Source: Nesterenkonia alkaliphila
GTDB lineage: Bacteria > Actinomycetota > Actinomycetes > Actinomycetales > Micrococcaceae
NCBI RefSeq assembly: GCF_009758175.1
Contig: NZ_WRPM01000098.1
Span: forward strand, 1 to 64,000
DNA length: 64,000 nucleotides
Direction: 5' to 3'
Part shown: positions 1 through 8,970 of the stretch, piece after piece
Position numbering within the stretch: the first letter of the stretch is position 1
Layout of the letters: each line of letters starts with the position of its first letter
Made by a program: the position numbers and the translations under genes
The notes under the pieces: generated by a model
What the model saw: the letters and a program-made list of their open reading frames with translations, nothing else
The model's database searches: none
What the model was told of the DNA's origin: nothing

Positions 1-108
1 ACCCGCCGAGCACGAGCGAAACTCACCGAAATGGCAAGCTAAATCAGAGACGGACCACTAGCTGATGATACGGGTGTGCTGCAGCAGTAGACGCTTAGAT
101 GCATTGCT

Positions 109-1143
109 TTAGGCGTGCTGGCCGGCGCAAGCCGGCCGAGAGCCGAGCGGGGTCTCCCCGCCGGCGGGACCAGCACAGAACCGCCGGATCGCGCGAGCCA
201 ACTGGGCAGGCTTCTCGTAGTGGATGAGGTGGCCGCAGCCGCGGATCACCTCAAGGCGCGCCTCAGGCAGGGCATCACGCAGGGCTCGCAGCCCTGCGGG
301 GGTGCTCAGATTATCCTTGGCTCCGGCGGCCAGCAGGGTGGGCAACCGGAGCTGCTGAGCATAGTCGGCCACAGTGTGCCTGCTGGAGGCGTGATAGGAC
401 TCCAGCAGCGTCCGCCGGTCCGAGTAGCTGCCGAAGAACTGCCGATGCTGATCCTTCGCAAAGGCGCTCAGTTCGGGGTCCCAACCTACACTCAGGGTGA
501 GGTTCATCACCTCGAGTACGGCGGCGGAGCGCAGCACCGCATCGGCTGCTGGCTCGGGAAGCGCCTGGCAGAGCCGGTAGTAGGCCTCCACTGCCGCAGC
601 ACCGGGCAGCAGCCGGCCGCGGAAGATGCTCTGGCTGATCGGGGCGCTGAGCACCAGCCGGTCCCATTCCCGCTGATGGGCAGCCAGATGAGCAGCGCAG
701 ACGATCGTCCCGAAGGAGTGCCCCAGCAGGGTATCGCCGCGCCCCAGTCTGAGCTCGGCCGCCAGAGCCTCCACCAAACCGGCGTAGACCTCCACCCGCT
801 GCTGTACCCGCTCCCCGGAAGAGCTGCGCACCGGGGCGGTGGCCCCGAAGCCCGGCAGATCAGGAACCCACACCTCGAACTCCGGCAGCGCGTCAGCGAT
901 CAGCTGCATTCCGTGGTGATCGCCCCGGAAACCGTGAATCATCAGCAGGCGTGGCGGCGGGGAGGACGACGCCGCGGCGGCATACTTCCACACCGCCACC
1001 TCGGTGCTCAGCCGCGTCCCGCCCAGGGGGAAGCGGACCGTCACCATCTGCGGCTCAGCCTGCCGGCGCGGGTACCCCACCCAGCTGGTGGGCAGGAAAC
1101 GGGGCTGGGGCGGCGTCGTACTCTGTGTTTTTCCCATCAGCAT
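109..1143 (-). CDS. alpha/beta hydrolase
   Basis: A predicted serine hydrolase of the alpha/beta-hydrolase fold, 344 residues, probably cytoplasmic because no signal peptide is visible. The early strand-turn LLMIHGFRGDHHG gives the oxyanion-hole HG, GHSFG near residue 141 is the nucleophile elbow, and GCGHLIHYEKP near the C-terminus carries the catalytic histidine. DLPGFGAT follows the usual second strand of this fold. The N-terminal ~30 residues are low in conserved features, so a later start is possible. It is divergent from leuS, with only about 70 bases between the two starts, so the promoters must lie back to back. The substrate cannot be told from sequence; esterase, epoxide hydrolase-like or lactonase activity are all open. 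Confidence 0.85.
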   Translation of the reverse strand: MLMGKTQSTTPPQPRFLPTSWVGYPRRQAEPQMVTVRFPLGGTRLSTEVAVWKYAAAASSSPPPRLLMIHGFRGDHHGMQLIADALPEFEVWVPDLPGFGATAPVRSSSGERVQQRVEVYAGLVEALAAELRLGRGDTLLGHSFGTIVCAAHLAAHQREWDRLVLSAPISQSIFRGRLLPGAAAVEAYYRLCQALPEPAADAVLRSAAVLEVMNLTLSVGWDPELSAFAKDQHRQFFGSYSDRRTLLESYHASSRHTVADYAQQLRLPTLLAAGAKDNLSTPAGLRALRDALPEARLEVIRGCGHLIHYEKPAQLARAIRRFCAGPAGGETPLGSRPACAGQHA

Positions 1144-1216
1144 CAGAGTAACTGCGGCAGGGAAGCACTAGACTGTGCTGAGTCGAAATTCCCGTGAATC
1201 TTTGAGGTGCGCACCT

Positions 1217-3694
1217 GTGAGCGAAACCGCTGAAAAGCAGTCCTATGACTTCCGGACGATCGAGGCCAAATGGCTGCCGTTCTGGGTCCAGGACGGGACC
1301 TTTGTGGTCGATCCCGCCGATGAGCGGCCCCAGAAGTATGTCTGCGATATGTTCCCCTACCCCTCCGGGGACCTGCATATGGGCCACGCCGAGGCCTTCG
1401 CGATCGGTGATGTGGCCGCCCGCTACGCCCGGCTGCGCGGCTATAACGTGCTGCACCCGATCGGCTGGGACTCCTTCGGGCTGCCTGCGGAGAACGCCGC
1501 AATCAAGAACAATGCCCACCCTGCCGAGTGGACCTACACCAATATCGAGACCCAGGCGGCCAGTTTCAAGCGCTACGGGATCAGTGCCGACTGGTCCACC
1601 CGGCTGCACACCTCAGACCCCGAGTACTACCGGTGGACCCAGTGGCTGTTCCTGAAGTTCTACGAGCAGGGCCTGGCCTACCGCAAGGACTCACCGGTCA
1701 ACTGGTGCCCCAGCTGCCAGACCGTGCTGGCCAATGAGCAGGTGGTCGGCGAGGGAGTCTGCGACCGCTGCGGCACCCCGGTGACCAAGAAGGCCCTGAA
1801 CCAGTGGTACTTCAAGATCACCGACTACGCCGACCGGCTGCTCGATGATATGGACCAGCTCAAGGGCGCCTGGCCCGAGCGGGTGCTGGCCATGCAGCGC
1901 AACTGGATCGGCCGCTCCGAGGGCGCCCATGTGGACTTCCCCGTCGAGGGCGGGCACACCGTCACCGTATTCACCACCCGGCCGGACACCATCTTCGGGG
2001 CCACCTTCTTTGTGGTGGCCGCCGATGCGGATCTGGCCGCACAACTGGTCACGGAGGAGCAGCGGGCCGCCCTGGAGGAGTACCGGGAGCAGCTGAAATC
2101 GGTCTCCGAGATCGAGCGGCAGTCCGCCGACCGGAAGAAGACCGGGGTGTTCCTAGGCGTGCACGCCACCAATCCGGCCACCGGGGCCAAGATGCCGGTC
2201 TACGCCACTGACTACGTGCTGGCCGACTACGGCACCGGGGCGGTGATGGGCGTGCCCGGGCAGGATCAGCGGGACTGGGAGTTCGCCAAGGCCTTCGATC
2301 TGCCGATCGTGCGCACTGTGCAGCCCCCAGCCGAGTTCGAGGGCGAGGCTTTCACCGGCGAGGGACCGGCCATCAACTCCGCAAACTCCGAGATCTCCCT
2401 GGACGGGCTGGAGGTCGAGGAGGCCAAGGCCCGGATCATCGACTGGTTGGAGTCCAAGGGTGCCGGACGGGCCACCACCAACTACCGGCTGCGCGACTGG
2501 CTGCTCTCCCGCCAGCGGTTCTGGGGGGCACCGATCCCGGTGATCCACTGCCCGGACTGCGGCGAGGTGCCGGTGCCCGAGGACCAGCTGCCGGTGCAGC
2601 TGCCCACCGAGGCCAAGGGTGAGGACCTGCGGCCCAAGGGCAAGTCGCCCCTGGCAGGTCTGAACGACTGGGTCACCGTGGATTGCCCGGCCTGCGGTGC
2701 CACCGCCACCCGGGACACCGACACTATGGACACCTTTGTGGATTCCTCCTGGTACTACCTGCGCTATGTGGACCCGAAGAACACTCAGGCCCCCTTCGAC
2801 GTGGAGAAGGTCAATGCGCGGCTGCCGGTTGACCAGTACGTGGGCGGGGTGGAGCATGCCATCCTGCACCTGCTGTACTCCCGGTTCTTCACCAAGGTGC
2901 TCTACGACATGGGCCTGGTGAACTTCACCGAGCCCTTCAAGGCGCTGATGAACCAGGGGCAGGTGCTCAACGGCGGCAAGGCGATGTCCAAGTCCCTGGG
3001 CAACGGGGTGGACCTGGCCGAGCAGATGGATGAGTACGGGGTCGACGCCGTCCGGCTCACCATGGTCTTCGCCTCGCCACCGGCCGATGACGTGGACTGG
3101 GCAGATGTCTCCCCGGCCGCCAGCCAGAAGTTCCTGGGCCGGGCCTGGCGGCTGGCCCAGGACGTCACCAGTGCCCCCGGCACTGACCCGGCCGCCGGTG
3201 CTGCCGGCTTGCGTGCGATCACCCACCGCACTATCGCAGATGCCCAGTCCCTGCTCGATGATCAGAAGTACAACGTGGTCATCGCCCGGATCATGGAACT
3301 GGTCAATGCCGCCCGCAAGGAGATCGACTCCGGTGCCGGAGCCGGGGATCCCGCGGTGCGCGAGGCCGCAGAGGTCACGGCCCAGATCCTCTCCCTGGTG
3401 GCGCCCTACACCGCAGAGGATATGTGGCAGATGCTGGGCCACGATCCCTCGGTGGCGAACTCCGCCTGGCCCGCCTATGAGGAGTCGCTGCTGGTGGAGG
3501 ACACGGTCACCGCGGTGGTGCAGGTCAAGGGCAAGCTGCGCGACAAGCTGGAGGTCCCCGCCGATATCAGTGCAGAGGACCTGGAGGCCCAGGCCCTGGC
3601 GCTGCCGAAGATCCAGCGCTACATCGAGGAGGACGGCGGAGTCCGCAAGGTGATCGTACGGGCTCCCAAACTTGTCAACGTGGTAACGGGTTGA
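1217..3694 (+). CDS. leuS: leucyl-tRNA synthetase
   Basis: Class I aminoacyl-tRNA synthetase that charges tRNA-Leu in the cytoplasm. The HIGH-type signature HMGH sits in [14 protein letters not shown] near residue 53, and the KMSKS-type loop is KAMSKSLGN near residue 588. Between them is the CP1 editing domain, with the zinc-ribbon-like WCPSC/CDRCG and CPDCG/CPACG cysteine pairs. I chose the GTG at 1217 because GAGGTG at 1204-1209 is a good ribosome site and because [11 protein letters not shown] is the usual N-terminus of the family. An in-frame GTG at 1175 would add 14 residues with no support. The length of 825 residues is normal for bacterial LeuRS. The gene stands alone; the following DegV gene starts 13 bases downstream and may be co-transcribed. 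Confidence 0.97.
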   Translation: MSETAEKQSYDFRTIEAKWLPFWVQDGTFVVDPADERPQKYVCDMFPYPSGDLHMGHAEAFAIGDVAARYARLRGYNVLHPIGWDSFGLPAENAAIKNNAHPAEWTYTNIETQAASFKRYGISADWSTRLHTSDPEYYRWTQWLFLKFYEQGLAYRKDSPVNWCPSCQTVLANEQVVGEGVCDRCGTPVTKKALNQWYFKITDYADRLLDDMDQLKGAWPERVLAMQRNWIGRSEGAHVDFPVEGGHTVTVFTTRPDTIFGATFFVVAADADLAAQLVTEEQRAALEEYREQLKSVSEIERQSADRKKTGVFLGVHATNPATGAKMPVYATDYVLADYGTGAVMGVPGQDQRDWEFAKAFDLPIVRTVQPPAEFEGEAFTGEGPAINSANSEISLDGLEVEEAKARIIDWLESKGAGRATTNYRLRDWLLSRQRFWGAPIPVIHCPDCGEVPVPEDQLPVQLPTEAKGEDLRPKGKSPLAGLNDWVTVDCPACGATATRDTDTMDTFVDSSWYYLRYVDPKNTQAPFDVEKVNARLPVDQYVGGVEHAILHLLYSRFFTKVLYDMGLVNFTEPFKALMNQGQVLNGGKAMSKSLGNGVDLAEQMDEYGVDAVRLTMVFASPPADDVDWADVSPAASQKFLGRAWRLAQDVTSAPGTDPAAGAAGLRAITHRTIADAQSLLDDQKYNVVIARIMELVNAARKEIDSGAGAGDPAVREAAEVTAQILSLVAPYTAEDMWQMLGHDPSVANSAWPAYEESLLVEDTVTAVVQVKGKLRDKLEVPADISAEDLEAQALALPKIQRYIEEDGGVRKVIVRAPKLVNVVTG

Positions 3695-3707
3695 ACAGTA
3701 CTCTGCT

Positions 3708-4697
3708 GTGATGCTTGAGCCCTGGATCCAGGCACTGGACGCCGAGCTGCACGCCCGGCGGGCAGAGCTGCCGGGACGCAAGCCCAATCTGCGGCGCACC
3801 CGGGGCCGGATCGCGGTGGTCACCGATGCTGCCTGCGCGCTTCCGGTGGACCCCGCCACCGGCCGGCTGCAGCTGGGCCTGCTCGGTGAACAGATCGAAG
3901 TGGTGCCGATCCCGGTGATGATCGAAACCGGCCCGCGCAGCGAGATCTACCCAGAGGCCTCGCCGGAACTGGTTCGGGACCTGCCGCTGGCCCTGGCCCA
4001 GGGCCTGCCGGTGCGCACCTCACGGCCCTCCCCGGGCCGGATCGCTGAGACCTATCAGCAGTTGCACCGTGAAGGATTCGCCGCAGTGGTCTCGGTGCAC
4101 CTGGCCGCCAACCTCTCCGGAACCTGCGACGCCGCCCGGCTGGCCGCAGACCAGGCAGCCCTGCCAGTTACTGTGCTGGACTCCCAGCAGGCAGGCCTGG
4201 CCCTGGGCCAGGCAGTGATTCAGGCGGCGCTGAGTGCTCGGCTGGGCGGGAGTCAGGAACAGGTGGCAACCGCTGCCCAGGCAGCTGCGGCCTCCTCATA
4301 CTCGGTCTTCGCGGTCCCCAGCCTGGAACAGCTGCGCCGCGGCGGCAGAATCAACCCCTTAGCCTCACTCTTCGGCACGATGATCCGGATCAAGCCGGTA
4401 CTGCAGCTGCGCGCCGGAGAGATTCAGCTGCTGGAACGGGCCCATTCGATGCAGCGGGCCTCGGCAAGGATGATTGCGCTGGCCGCTGAGCGCGCCGCAG
4501 ATGTGGACCGGGCGCTGATTGGCGTGCAGTGCTGCGGAAACCCGGAACAGGCCGCCGAGCTGGCCCAGGCCCTGCAGCCGCACTCGGCTCAGCCGGTGCC
4601 CGTCGTGGAGCTCCCGCCTGGATTGGCCGCGCATCTGGGCCTAGGCGCTCTGGGAGTCTGTGTCACCAGCGCTGTGCCTCACAGCCCTAACACTTAG
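3708..4697 (+). CDS. DegV family fatty-acid-binding protein
   Basis: DegV/FakB family protein, about 329 residues, expected to bind a single fatty acid in a buried cleft. In Firmicutes the partner is the kinase FakA; no partner is visible here. The family hallmarks are the N-terminal IAVVTDAACALP strand, the VRTSRPSPGR loop, HLAANLSGTCDAA (SGT lipid-headgroup loop) and the C-terminal RRGGRINPLASLFGTMIRIKP stretch with its conserved GGR..IKP, after which the lid helices follow. An unusual ~35-residue N-terminal extension rich in Arg precedes the first strand. GTG at 3708 or ATG at 3711 could both be the start. It sits 13 bases after leuS and may share its transcript. The role in this organism is unknown. 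Confidence 0.88.
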   Translation: MMLEPWIQALDAELHARRAELPGRKPNLRRTRGRIAVVTDAACALPVDPATGRLQLGLLGEQIEVVPIPVMIETGPRSEIYPEASPELVRDLPLALAQGLPVRTSRPSPGRIAETYQQLHREGFAAVVSVHLAANLSGTCDAARLAADQAALPVTVLDSQQAGLALGQAVIQAALSARLGGSQEQVATAAQAAAASSYSVFAVPSLEQLRRGGRINPLASLFGTMIRIKPVLQLRAGEIQLLERAHSMQRASARMIALAAERAADVDRALIGVQCCGNPEQAAELAQALQPHSAQPVPVVELPPGLAAHLGLGALGVCVTSAVPHSPNT

Positions 4698-4799
4698 AGT
4701 TTTCCCCAACTGCCCCGGCTGGGCGGCGGACACGCCGCGCGCTCCTCACAGCGGGTGATCCGCACCCGGCCGGTGCGCCCTGGTGCCTAGCGTGAGGCC

Positions 4800-5540
4800 A
4801 TGCAGCCTGACCCTCCCCGTGGTGAACTCAGCAGGGATGCCGGCGACCCGGAGGCGCTGCTGAGCCGCCGTGAGCGGCTGCGCGCCGAACGCCTACAGCA
4901 GCATGCGGCCCCCGCCCGGATCAGCCTCCGTGCCGGTGCAGTGACCGTAGCCGTGGCTGCTCTGCTCAGCTGGGCCGCCGTCTCCTGGGTGACGGGCCGT
5001 CCGGAGACCGCTGAGCTGCCCGAACCGCCAACCCTGGACAGCACCGCGGAGCAGCGGCCTCAGGAGCGTCCCGGCGGGTCCGGGGAGGAGTCGCCCGCGG
5101 TAGTGGTGGTCCACGTGGCCGGTGCTGTGGCACAGCAGCAGGTTGTGGAGCTGGAACCGGGAGACCGGGTAGCAGATGCCGTGGAGGCTGCCGGCGGCTT
5201 CACGGAGGAGGCAGCCCTGCACGGGCTCAATCTCGCCGCTGAGGCCCAGGACGGTTCCTTGGTCTATGTGCCCACCACTGAGGAGCTGGCAAGCGGGGAC
5301 CATCCTCCCCCGACAGGCGGCACAGAGGACGCCGCGGGGCAGGAGAGTGCGGTGATCAATATCAACACTGCTGAAGCCGGTCAGCTGGAACAGCTGCCAG
5401 GAATCGGCCCAGCCCTGGCGCAGCGGATCATCACCTACCGGGAAAGCCACGGAGGATTCAGCTCCCTGGAGGAGCTGGCCGCAGTGAGCGGCATCGGCCC
5501 GGCGATCATTGAGAACATCGCCGAACAGGTCACCTGGTGA
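4800..5540 (+). CDS. comEA: ComEA family DNA-binding competence protein
   Basis: Membrane-anchored receptor for incoming double-stranded DNA in natural transformation. The order is: a charged cytoplasmic N-terminus, one transmembrane helix around residues 40-60 (VTVAVAALLSWAAVSWVTG), a low-complexity acidic linker, an SLBB domain (GDRVADAVEAAGGFTEEA) near residues 120-155, and a C-terminal pair of helix-hairpin-helix motifs (LPGIGPALAQRI and VSGIGPAIIENI) that bind DNA. The opening NINTAEAGQLEQLPGIG is the ComEA signature. Its 246 residues fit actinobacterial members. The stop is three bases before comEC, so the two are an operon. Confidence 0.95.
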   Translation: MQPDPPRGELSRDAGDPEALLSRRERLRAERLQQHAAPARISLRAGAVTVAVAALLSWAAVSWVTGRPETAELPEPPTLDSTAEQRPQERPGGSGEESPAVVVVHVAGAVAQQQVVELEPGDRVADAVEAAGGFTEEAALHGLNLAAEAQDGSLVYVPTTEELASGDHPPPTGGTEDAAGQESAVININTAEAGQLEQLPGIGPALAQRIITYRESHGGFSSLEELAAVSGIGPAIIENIAEQVTW

Positions 5541-5543
5541 CCC

Positions 5544-7961
5544 ATGAACGAGCGGGAACCTCTGGACCTGCGGCTGCTGCCGGCAGCGATCAGCTGCTGG
5601 GCCGCTGCCCTGCTGGCGGTGCACAGTACCGCGGCGGGTTCACTGCGCTTGGCCGCGGCACTGGGGCTGCTGGCCGTCGTGGCACTGCTTCTGCTGCCGC
5701 TGGGCAGGCGCTCCCCGCGCATCGCTGCAGTGCTGCCGCAGCTGCTGCTCTGCGCCGGCCTGGCAGCCGGGGTGGTGCTCTCTGCCGCCCAGACCCACTA
5801 CGGCCATCAGGCCTCCGGCTGGAACCAGGCGGTGGAATCGGAGGCTCCGGTGGAAGTCACATTCCGGGTCACCCGCGACTCCCATCCCTTCACGCCCCGC
5901 GGGGATCAACAGGCAGGGTACCGGACCGAGGCGGTGGTGATCAGCCACCGCAGCCCCGGCGCTGAACACGAACGCAGCGTCACGGCAGAAGTGCTGATCT
6001 TCAGTGATGCTGAGCTGCGCGCTGGTCACCGGTACCGGGCACTGGTGAGCGCTGCGCCCACTGCCAGCGGAGATCGCACCACAGCGCTGCTGCGCAGCTT
6101 CGGGGACCAGAGCCCGCAGCAGTTGCCCCCGGATGCGCGCAGCCGGGCCCATGAGGTGTTCAACGAGCTGCGCAGCGCCACCCGAGACCATTCTCGCCAC
6201 GGCGTCGGGGATGCTCCTGCCCTGCTGCCCGGGGTGATCCTGGGCGATCGTTCCGGGATGAGCCCGGAGCTCACCGAGGCCATGCGGGTATCAGGTCTCA
6301 CCCATCTGACAGTGGTCAGCGGCACACATACCTCATTGGTTCTCGGCGCCCTGCTGGGCCTAGCCAGGATGATGCGCATGCCCCGTTGGGGAACCGTGCC
6401 GCTGCTGTTGGTCGGGCTGCTGCTGTTCGTGATGCTGGTCCAACCCGCCCCCAGCGTCATCCGGGCCAGTGTCATGGGTGCCATCGGCGCGCTGGCCGTC
6501 TTCGCAGGCCGGGGCCGGGCCTCCTCTGCGCTGCTGCTGAGCACTGTGATTCTGCTGCTGGGGTTCTCACCCTGGTTCGCTGTGCAGGCGGCCTTCCAGC
6601 TCTCTGTGGCCGCCACCCTGGGAATCGTGCTGATCGGTGCCCGGCTCAACGATTGGTTTAGCCTGCGCCTGCCCCGGATCATCTCCGGTCCACTGGCCCT
6701 GGCAGTCTCGGCCCAGCTGTTGGTCACCCCGGTGCTGCTTCCGCTGTCAGAAGGTGTGACGCTCTACAGTGTGCCGGCGAATATCGTGGCCGCCCCGCTG
6801 CTTCCGCTGGCGACCATTCCCGGCACTCTGGCCGCGGTGGTGTCCACCACGCTTCCCTGGGGCTCGGCCGGCCTGCTCTGGCTTGCCGGCTTCCCGGCAG
6901 CCGGCATCGCCGCGGTCGGCAGAACCACCGCGGAGCTTCCGCAGGCCTTGGCGCCTTGGCCGGAAGGACCCTGGGGGTGGGTGCTGGCCGGACTCTACAC
7001 TGCGGCCGCAGTGGTCCTGAGCCGCCTGGTGATCACCGCTCGGCGGCGGCCGGGGTGGTCAGAGGCACTGCTGCTCAGTGCCGCAGCCGGCGGACTGGCA
7101 GCGGTGATCATCCCGGGTGCCGTCCTCTGGGGCCTGCTGGGCGGAGGCGGACCCCCGCAGCATTGGCGATTCGCGCTCTGCGATGTGGACCAGGGCGACA
7201 TGCTGGTCATCCGCACCGGTGAGGACGCTGCGGTGGTGGTGGATGCGGGGGAGGAACCGGCTGCGGCCGCGGCCTGTCTGCGGCAGCTGGAGGTGAACCA
7301 GGTACCGATGCTGATGATCACCCATGACCATCTGGACCATTACGGCGGCACCGCCGGGGTCTACCAGGTCGCCCAGATCCATCAGATCCTCTACTCAGGA
7401 ACCTCCGGCTGGAGTGTCCTGGATGCCGTGGCGGAGACTGACGGACTGGTGCTGGAGGTCCCGGAGCGCCGCGCCGAGCTGGGTGAGACACTCGAGGATC
7501 ACCGTGACTACCCAGTGACCTGGAGCGTTTGGTCTGCACCCGACTACCACCCCAACCCCAATGACAACTCCTTGGTGGTGGCATTCGAGCTCTGGGATGC
7601 ACAAACGCCAGCAGGCGCAGTCGGATCCGCGAAAAATCCGCTGCGCCTGCTGGCGCTGGGTGATCTCGAGGAGGAGATCGCCGCTGTGCTGCTCGCCCGG
7701 GGTGGGCTGCCGCAGCATATTGATGTGCTGAAGGTTTCCCACCATGGGGCTGCCAACGGTGGAACTGAACTGCTGGAGCATGCCCAGCCCGAGGTTGCCC
7801 TGATCGGAGTGGGGGAGCAGAACAGCTACGGTCATCCCGCGGAGGAGATTCTCCGTACGCTCCAGGACCTGGGGGCCGCCGTGTACCGCACTGATCTGCA
7901 CGGCACGGTGGTCTTCAGCATGACCCCGGAGGGTCTGGAGGCCGTCTCTATCAGCCGGTGA
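5544..7961 (+). CDS. comEC: ComEC/Rec2 family competence membrane channel
   Basis: Polytopic membrane protein thought to carry single-stranded DNA across the membrane during transformation. Three parts are visible: an N-terminal DUF4131-like region with several hydrophobic helices, a central competence domain with many membrane spans (PGVILGDRSGMSPELTEAMR and LTHLTVVSGTHTSL are the conserved ComEC core), and a C-terminal metallo-beta-lactamase domain with DVDQGDMLVI, the metal motif THDHLDHYGG near residue 593, and a later VSHHGAANG. The MBL domain is probably the nuclease that degrades the non-transported strand. The length of 805 residues is typical. It follows comEA by three bases. The pair alone does not show that the organism is competent; the comG-type pilus genes are not in this window. 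Confidence 0.95.
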   Translation: MNEREPLDLRLLPAAISCWAAALLAVHSTAAGSLRLAAALGLLAVVALLLLPLGRRSPRIAAVLPQLLLCAGLAAGVVLSAAQTHYGHQASGWNQAVESEAPVEVTFRVTRDSHPFTPRGDQQAGYRTEAVVISHRSPGAEHERSVTAEVLIFSDAELRAGHRYRALVSAAPTASGDRTTALLRSFGDQSPQQLPPDARSRAHEVFNELRSATRDHSRHGVGDAPALLPGVILGDRSGMSPELTEAMRVSGLTHLTVVSGTHTSLVLGALLGLARMMRMPRWGTVPLLLVGLLLFVMLVQPAPSVIRASVMGAIGALAVFAGRGRASSALLLSTVILLLGFSPWFAVQAAFQLSVAATLGIVLIGARLNDWFSLRLPRIISGPLALAVSAQLLVTPVLLPLSEGVTLYSVPANIVAAPLLPLATIPGTLAAVVSTTLPWGSAGLLWLAGFPAAGIAAVGRTTAELPQALAPWPEGPWGWVLAGLYTAAAVVLSRLVITARRRPGWSEALLLSAAAGGLAAVIIPGAVLWGLLGGGGPPQHWRFALCDVDQGDMLVIRTGEDAAVVVDAGEEPAAAAACLRQLEVNQVPMLMITHDHLDHYGGTAGVYQVAQIHQILYSGTSGWSVLDAVAETDGLVLEVPERRAELGETLEDHRDYPVTWSVWSAPDYHPNPNDNSLVVAFELWDAQTPAGAVGSAKNPLRLLALGDLEEEIAAVLLARGGLPQHIDVLKVSHHGAANGGTELLEHAQPEVALIGVGEQNSYGHPAEEILRTLQDLGAAVYRTDLHGTVVFSMTPEGLEAVSISR

Positions 7962-7965
7962 GGAC

Positions 7966-8730
7966 TCAGTTCCCGGACTCGTCCTCGTCCTCGTTATCCT
8001 CAGTCTCGAGGACCGGGAGCTTGAGCTCATCGCCCACGTAGATCAGGTTGGGATCCTCGATCTCCTCATAGTTGGCGCCCCACAGGTCCTGCCACTCGAT
8101 CCCCAGCTCCTCGGCGATGGAGGCCAGGGAATCGCCCGGCTGCACTTCGTAGGTCTCCTCGGAGGTCTCCACATCAGTGTTCGGCTCGGCGGAGTAGGCG
8201 CCGGCCCACTGCCAGGAGGGGGTCTCCGGCTCGGCCTCGGGCTGCGGAGCCGGCTGGGACTGCTGCTCAGGCTGGCTCTGCTGCTGCTGGGGCTGCGGGG
8301 CAGGCTGGGACTGCTGCTGCTGAGGCTGGCTCTGCTGCTGCTGCGGCTGTGGAGCCGGAGTGGAGCTGCCGCCGCTGGGGCTGCCGGAGAGGCCCAGCTG
8401 AGCTGAGCAGGAGGGCCACTGGCCCCAGCCGTAGCGGGCCTGCAGCTCGGTGGCCACGGCGATCTGCTGCTCACGGGTGGCCTGGTGCGGGTACTCGGCG
8501 TACTGCTGGCCGCCCATGGCGTCCCAGGTGGACTTCATGAACTGCAGTCCGCCGTAGAAGCCGTTGCCGGTGTTGATGGACCAGTTGCCGCCGGACTCGC
8601 ACTGAGCCAGTCGGTCCCAGTCGCTGGAGGCGTTGGCCATAGGTGCCTGGGCCACAACGGCGCCGCCGGCCAGAGCCGCAGCTGCCACGGAGGTGCCCAG
8701 GAGCTTCTTGAAAGTCTTAGTTGTCTTCAT
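7966..8730 (-). CDS. resuscitation-promoting factor (Rpf) with LysM domain
   Basis: Secreted peptidoglycan-lytic transglycosylase of the Rpf family, which stimulates regrowth of dormant actinobacteria. Residues 1-34 are a signal peptide (Lys-rich start, Ala/Gly/Val core, cleavage probably after ANA). Residues 36-110 form the Rpf domain: WDRLAQCESGGNWSINTGNG holds the catalytic Glu (in CESGG), and YGGLQF and YPHQATREQQI are conserved. A Gln/Pro/Ser-rich spacer of about 60 residues follows. A LysM domain (YEVQPGDSLASIAEELGI) near residues 195-243 should bind cell-wall glycan. The C-terminus is acidic. The gene is convergent with comEC with only four bases between stops. No recognisable c-di-AMP riboswitch precedes it. 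Confidence 0.94.
   Translation of the reverse strand: MKTTKTFKKLLGTSVAAAALAGGAVVAQAPMANASSDWDRLAQCESGGNWSINTGNGFYGGLQFMKSTWDAMGGQQYAEYPHQATREQQIAVATELQARYGWGQWPSCSAQLGLSGSPSGGSSTPAPQPQQQQSQPQQQQSQPAPQPQQQQSQPEQQSQPAPQPEAEPETPSWQWAGAYSAEPNTDVETSEETYEVQPGDSLASIAEELGIEWQDLWGANYEEIEDPNLIYVGDELKLPVLETEDNEDEDESGN
8241..8358. repeat. imperfect tandem repeat encoding Gln/Pro/Ser spacer
   Basis: This part of the rpf gene is a run of near-copies of CTGCTGCTG-rich units (minus strand: QQQQSQP, PAPQPQQQQ) repeated about five times. It codes for a flexible, probably wall-spanning linker between the Rpf catalytic domain and LysM. Such codon repeats tend to change copy number between strains. Confidence 0.8.
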
Positions 8731-8970
8731 AGGTATTCGGTCCTCACTGAGGTTGTTGATTCTGCCAGTGCTGGTGTGTGACGCGATGGAAAGGTCACAG
8801 AAACATCACTTCGGAATGTCCGCAGTCCAGTAAAGAGTCTCAAAATGATCACGTCAAACCTGCGGGTGACTCCCAGGTAACCACAAGTTCCCCGGAAACA
8901 CGGGGATGCAGCGGCGTTATCATCCTGTGATCTTAGTTTCTGTGACTTTACTGTGAATCTGTGTGGCGGC

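Noticed and set aside
115-1197. Long plus-strand frame opposite the alpha/beta hydrolase
   Set aside because: The opposite strand carries the full catalytic triad pattern; this frame has none.
2153-3859. Long minus-strand open frame opposite leuS
   Set aside because: It is the antisense shadow of leuS, which is intact; composition is Gly/His/Val-rich with no family motif.
8926-8956. Three TGTGA direct repeats before rpf as a Crp/GlxR site
   Set aside because: The TGTGA-N6-TCACA palindrome is not formed and the spacings (15 and 11 bases) are irregular.
8731-8970. c-di-AMP (ydaO-type) riboswitch before rpf
   Set aside because: The conserved blocks of that riboswitch are not present on the minus strand; only a small CCCCG/CGGGG hairpin is seen.
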